Of a DNA stretch of 44,155 nucleotides, positions 41,418 to 44,155 are shown one piece after another. The notes below the pieces were generated by a model. It saw only the letters and a program-made list of their open reading frames with translations, was not told the DNA's origin and did no database searches. A program made the position numbers and the translations under genes. How positions within the stretch are numbered: the first letter of the stretch is position 1; every line of letters starts with the position of its first letter. The stretch is from contig DYGG01000005.1 in assembly GCA_020724775.1 (NCBI GenBank), forward strand, positions 1 through 44,155. The letters are read 5' to 3'. Source of the DNA: Ignavibacterium sp. Lineage in GTDB: Bacteria > Zixibacteria > MSB-5A5 > GN15 > PGXB01.

Positions 41418-42794
41418 ATGGCTTATGAGATAGTACAGGAACTGGCGAATATCGCTCGCGATAAGAATATCGATATGGATATCGTAGTCAGCAAAGTGGA
41501 AGAGAGCCTTCTTGCCGCCGCTAAAAAGAAGTATCCGCTGGCTGAGAATATCTCTATAAAACTTGACCGTAAAAAAGGTGAAATATACATGATTGCGGTC
41601 AAGAAAGTGGTGAAAAAGGTCACCGACAAGATGACGGAAATCTCACTGGAAGATGCCCGCGAACTTGATGACTCCGCCCAAATCGGCGACGAAATGGATA
41701 TTTATCTGGAGTTGTACGAGGAACTGGGGCGCAATGCCATCACTACCGCCAAACAGGTGCTGATACAGAAAGTGCGGGAGGCGGAGCGGGACAAGATTTA
41801 CGACGAATATATTACCCGCGTTGGCCAATTGGCATCGGGAACGGTTCAGCAGATAGACAAAGGAAATCTGATTATTAATCTGGGCAAAGCCGAAGCGATT
41901 CTGACGACCAAAGAGCAGATTCCCCGCGAAAAGTATCGTCAGGGTGACCGTATCAGGGCGTTTATCCTTGATGTTCAGAAGTCTATGGCCGGTCCTCAGG
42001 TAATATTGTCGCGGGTAAGCAATGATTTTATACGCTGCCTTTTTGAACTGGAAGTCCCGGAGATATTCGAGCGGGTTATTGAAATTAAGGCGATTGCCAG
42101 GGAGCCCGGAGAAAGAACCAAGATAGCGGTATATTCTGCCGACGAGAGAATCGACCCGGTTGGCGCCTGTGTCGGCATCAAGGGAGTGCGGGTTCAGGCG
42201 ATTGTCCGTGAACTCAACAATGAAAGAATTGACATTATACCTTTCAGTTCCAACCCCGAGGTATTTGTTACTCGTTCCCTCGCTCCGGCGAAAGTGGTTC
42301 ATATCGATGTTTTTGAGGTTGAGACAGCGATGACAGTAGCGGTTGAGGACGACAAATTATCGCTGGCCATCGGACGCAACGGGCAGAACGCCCGACTGGC
42401 TTCCAAACTGACCGGATGGAAAATCAATATCATGTCCGAGACGGAATATAACGAGATGAAGAAGCGGGAGGCCGAGGACCTGATTCCGGTGGGAAGTCTC
42501 GAAGGGATAGGCGCCAAAATTGAAGAGCGACTGGTGGCGGCGGATATAACGACAGTCCAGAAACTGGCCAAGACCGACCCTGAAACATTAATAGAAATAG
42601 AAGGGATAGGTCAGAAAACGGCGGAAACTCTGATCGAAAAGGCTAAGGCAATGGTGGCGGAGTTAGCCATCCGTCGCAAGGAAGAGGAGAAGCGGCGGAA
42701 AGAGGAAGAAGCGGCAGGGGCAACGGATGAAGCCAAAAGCGAAACTGAAATGCCGTCCGCCGACGAAAGTGATGATGCAAAAGATGAGAATTGA
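41418..42794 (+). CDS. nusA: Transcription termination/antitermination protein NusA
   Basis: NusA binds RNA polymerase and modulates pausing, termination and antitermination. The 458-residue protein has the RNA-polymerase-binding N-terminal domain (1 to about 130), S1 domain (135-200), KH1 (about 225-290, GACVGIKG at 249-256) and KH2 (about 300-345, AIGRNGQN at 317-324). A helix-hairpin-helix pair follows (about 357-412, SLEGIGAKIEERL and IEGIGQKTAETL), in place of the longer acidic repeats of E. coli NusA, and the last 45 residues are highly charged (Lys/Glu then Glu/Asp/Ser). GGAG lies about 10 nt before the ATG. infB follows after 56 nt. Confidence 0.97.
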   Translation: MAYEIVQELANIARDKNIDMDIVVSKVEESLLAAAKKKYPLAENISIKLDRKKGEIYMIAVKKVVKKVTDKMTEISLEDARELDDSAQIGDEMDIYLELYEELGRNAITTAKQVLIQKVREAERDKIYDEYITRVGQLASGTVQQIDKGNLIINLGKAEAILTTKEQIPREKYRQGDRIRAFILDVQKSMAGPQVILSRVSNDFIRCLFELEVPEIFERVIEIKAIAREPGERTKIAVYSADERIDPVGACVGIKGVRVQAIVRELNNERIDIIPFSSNPEVFVTRSLAPAKVVHIDVFEVETAMTVAVEDDKLSLAIGRNGQNARLASKLTGWKINIMSETEYNEMKKREAEDLIPVGSLEGIGAKIEERLVAADITTVQKLAKTDPETLIEIEGIGQKTAETLIEKAKAMVAELAIRRKEEEKRRKEEEAAGATDEAKSETEMPSADESDDAKDEN

Positions 42795-42850
42795 CCGGTT
42801 TGAATCCGGCCAAGTTTCGTTGAACCAGCGACGCGCGGGAAGGAAATATA

Positions 42851-44155
42851 ATGGCAAAGAAACGACTATATGAAGTAGCCAAAGATTACAATATCTCTTC
42901 AAACGCGCTTATGACGATACTCGCAGAGCTCGGTTTTGCTCCGAAGTCGCATATGTCGGTCGCGACCGATGAGATGATGAATGCCATTCGAAGCAAATTC
43001 GATGCGGAAAAGGAAGCGGTAAAGAAAGATATTGAATTAAAGAAGAAACCGAAACCGGCGCCGGTTGCGGTCGTGGAGGCTCGGCCGTCGCAGACGACAG
43101 TTGTGAAGGGACTGGATGAGCGTCTGGCAAAATTGTCTCAGGCATTGAAGCGTCATGATAAGCGCAAAAAGAAATTCGATAAGCGGAAAAAGGGACGCGA
43201 TGCCCATCAGGTTGACCTCAAGGCGGTGGTCAAGAGTTTTAAGGCGACGATGGCGACCATGGGCGGTCCCAAGAAGACCCGAAAATATAAAAGACGTTTT
43301 AAATCCGGCGGCACGGTCGAAATTCCTGAAGAGAATATCATTGAAGTCAATGAGTTCATGACGGTGGCGGAACTGGCGCGCGCCATGGACATGAAGCCGG
43401 CCGAACTTATTTCAGTCTGTTTCAAAATGGGCATGATGGCGTCAATCAACCAGCGCCTTGACCTGGAGACTATCGAAACTCTGGCTCTGGAGTGCGGTTA
43501 TGGCATTAAAGAAAAAGGAGAGATAGGGGAGGAAGCGCGTGAGACAGAATCCGAGGAGAATCTTGTTACGCGTGGCCCGGTGGTCACCGTTATGGGTCAT
43601 GTTGACCACGGAAAAACCTCGCTCCTCGATTATATTCGCAAGACCAATGTGGTCGCCAGCGAAGCCGGCGCCATTACCCAGCATATCGGCGCCTATGAAG
43701 TAACTCATGCTAACGGCAGCATAACGTTTATCGACACACCGGGGCATGAAGCCTTCACGGCGATGCGCGCCAGAGGAGCTCAGATAACCGATATCGTGGT
43801 GCTGGTGGTGGCGGCGGATGACGCCGTGATGCCGCAAACAGTGGAGGCAATCGACCATGCCCGCGCCGCGGGAGTCCCGATAATTGTTGCCATCAATAAA
43901 ATTGACAAACCGACCGCGAATCCCGATATGATTCGTCAGCAGCTATCCAAATACAATCTGCTTCCGGAAGAATGGGGCGGCAAGAATATCATGGTGGAGG
44001 TTTCGGCGAAGACCGGACAAAGGATAGATAAACTTCTGGAGATGATTCTTCTTCAAGCCGAAATGCTCGACCTCAAAGCCGACCCAAAGATTCGCGGACA
44101 GGGAGTTGTTATTGAAGCCAAGTTGGAACGGGGCAGAGGACCTATCAGCACCGTC
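42851..44155 (+). CDS. infB: Translation initiation factor IF-2 (partial, runs off the right edge)
   Basis: The first 435 codons of infB are present. IF-2 is the GTPase that brings fMet-tRNA to the 30S subunit. An IF2_N domain (about 3-53) starts [20 protein letters not shown], then a short Lys-rich linker and a second IF2_N-like domain (about 165-215, [20 protein letters not shown]). The G domain has G1 GHVDHGKTS at 249-257, G3 DTPGHEAF from 295, G4 NKID at 349-352 and G5 SAK at 385-387. The N-terminal region is short (G1 at 249, versus about 390 in E. coli). AAGGAA precedes the ATG. Domains III, C1 and C2 lie beyond the window. Confidence 0.97.
   Translation, partial: MAKKRLYEVAKDYNISSNALMTILAELGFAPKSHMSVATDEMMNAIRSKFDAEKEAVKKDIELKKKPKPAPVAVVEARPSQTTVVKGLDERLAKLSQALKRHDKRKKKFDKRKKGRDAHQVDLKAVVKSFKATMATMGGPKKTRKYKRRFKSGGTVEIPEENIIEVNEFMTVAELARAMDMKPAELISVCFKMGMMASINQRLDLETIETLALECGYGIKEKGEIGEEARETESEENLVTRGPVVTVMGHVDHGKTSLLDYIRKTNVVASEAGAITQHIGAYEVTHANGSITFIDTPGHEAFTAMRARGAQITDIVVLVVAADDAVMPQTVEAIDHARAAGVPIIVAINKIDKPTANPDMIRQQLSKYNLLPEEWGGKNIMVEVSAKTGQRIDKLLEMILLQAEMLDLKADPKIRGQGVVIEAKLERGRGPISTV

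Noticed and set aside
41643-42302. A 219-codon minus-strand open frame
   Set aside because: Antisense shadow of nusA, which shows intact S1 and KH domains across this region.
1-44155. Mobile elements, CRISPR arrays, tRNA or rRNA genes
   Set aside because: No transposase or integrase motifs, repeat-spacer pattern, or tRNA/rRNA-like sequence was seen on either strand.

Overview
The window carries a gene-dense chromosomal segment of a Gram-negative (diderm) bacterium. Outer-membrane biogenesis genes (a TamB-like protein, an Omp85 protein, an AsmA-like protein), FadL-type and other beta-barrels, and a lipobox protein all point to a second membrane. G+C looks close to one half by eye. Gene content is that of a free-living, poorly characterised lineage. 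An oxygen-sensitive type of acyl-CoA dehydratase activase suggests anaerobic or microaerophilic life. I would guess an uncultured FCB-group relative (Zixibacteria-like), but this is inference only; no rRNA is present to settle it. No insertion sequence, phage gene, CRISPR array, tRNA or rRNA was found, and no gene-free stretch exceeds about 300 bases.

Layout. (1) 60-7958, minus strand: dtd, maf, a RodZ-like gene, a GT9-like half-domain protein, smc, ftsY, yjbQ and rlmH, tightly packed and mostly overlapping; a growth, segregation and translation-quality operon. (2) 8076-14847, plus strand: a 1399-residue double ASKHA acyl-CoA dehydratase activase coupled to a DUF885 peptidase-like gene, then thioredoxin, a CoA-binding protein and a possible 31-residue membrane peptide closed by a terminator. 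(3) 15016-19435, plus strand: rhomboid protease, pseudo-receiver protein, CcdA, a degenerate DUF2064 glycosyltransferase-like protein and a creatininase-family protein, ending at a strong bidirectional terminator. (4) 19465-22196, minus strand: a three-gene envelope operon with a small beta-barrel, a lipoprotein carrying one CXXCH motif and an extreme Tyr/Trp-rich segment, and a FadL/OmpP1-type barrel. (5) 22420-25088: aminotransferase IV plus nitroreductase (minus), divergent from a DUF401 permease-like protein (plus). (6) 25193-32696, plus: ECF sigma factor and zinc-binding anti-sigma factor, terminator, then an AhpD/CMD-like protein, TamB and Omp85. (7) 32806-40872, plus: NifS-type cysteine desulfurase, mnmA, UPF0173 hydrolase, AsmA-like protein, cysE, proS. 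(8) 40962-end, plus: the classic rimP-nusA-infB operon, with infB cut by the window edge.

How they fit together. Much of the window serves envelope assembly (TamB, Omp85, AsmA, barrels, an ECF/anti-sigma pair), sulfur handling (cysE, cysteine desulfurase, mnmA), thiol or cytochrome redox (trxA, ccdA, CXXCH lipoprotein) and translation. The least explained parts are the barrel/CXXCH-lipoprotein/barrel operon, the giant activase with its DUF885 partner, the pseudo-receiver and the small membrane peptide. Several promoters overlap clean inverted repeats (before ccdA, the DUF2064 gene, UPF0173 and proS), and several start codons lack a ribosome-binding site and lie just after a -10 box, which suggests leaderless transcripts.
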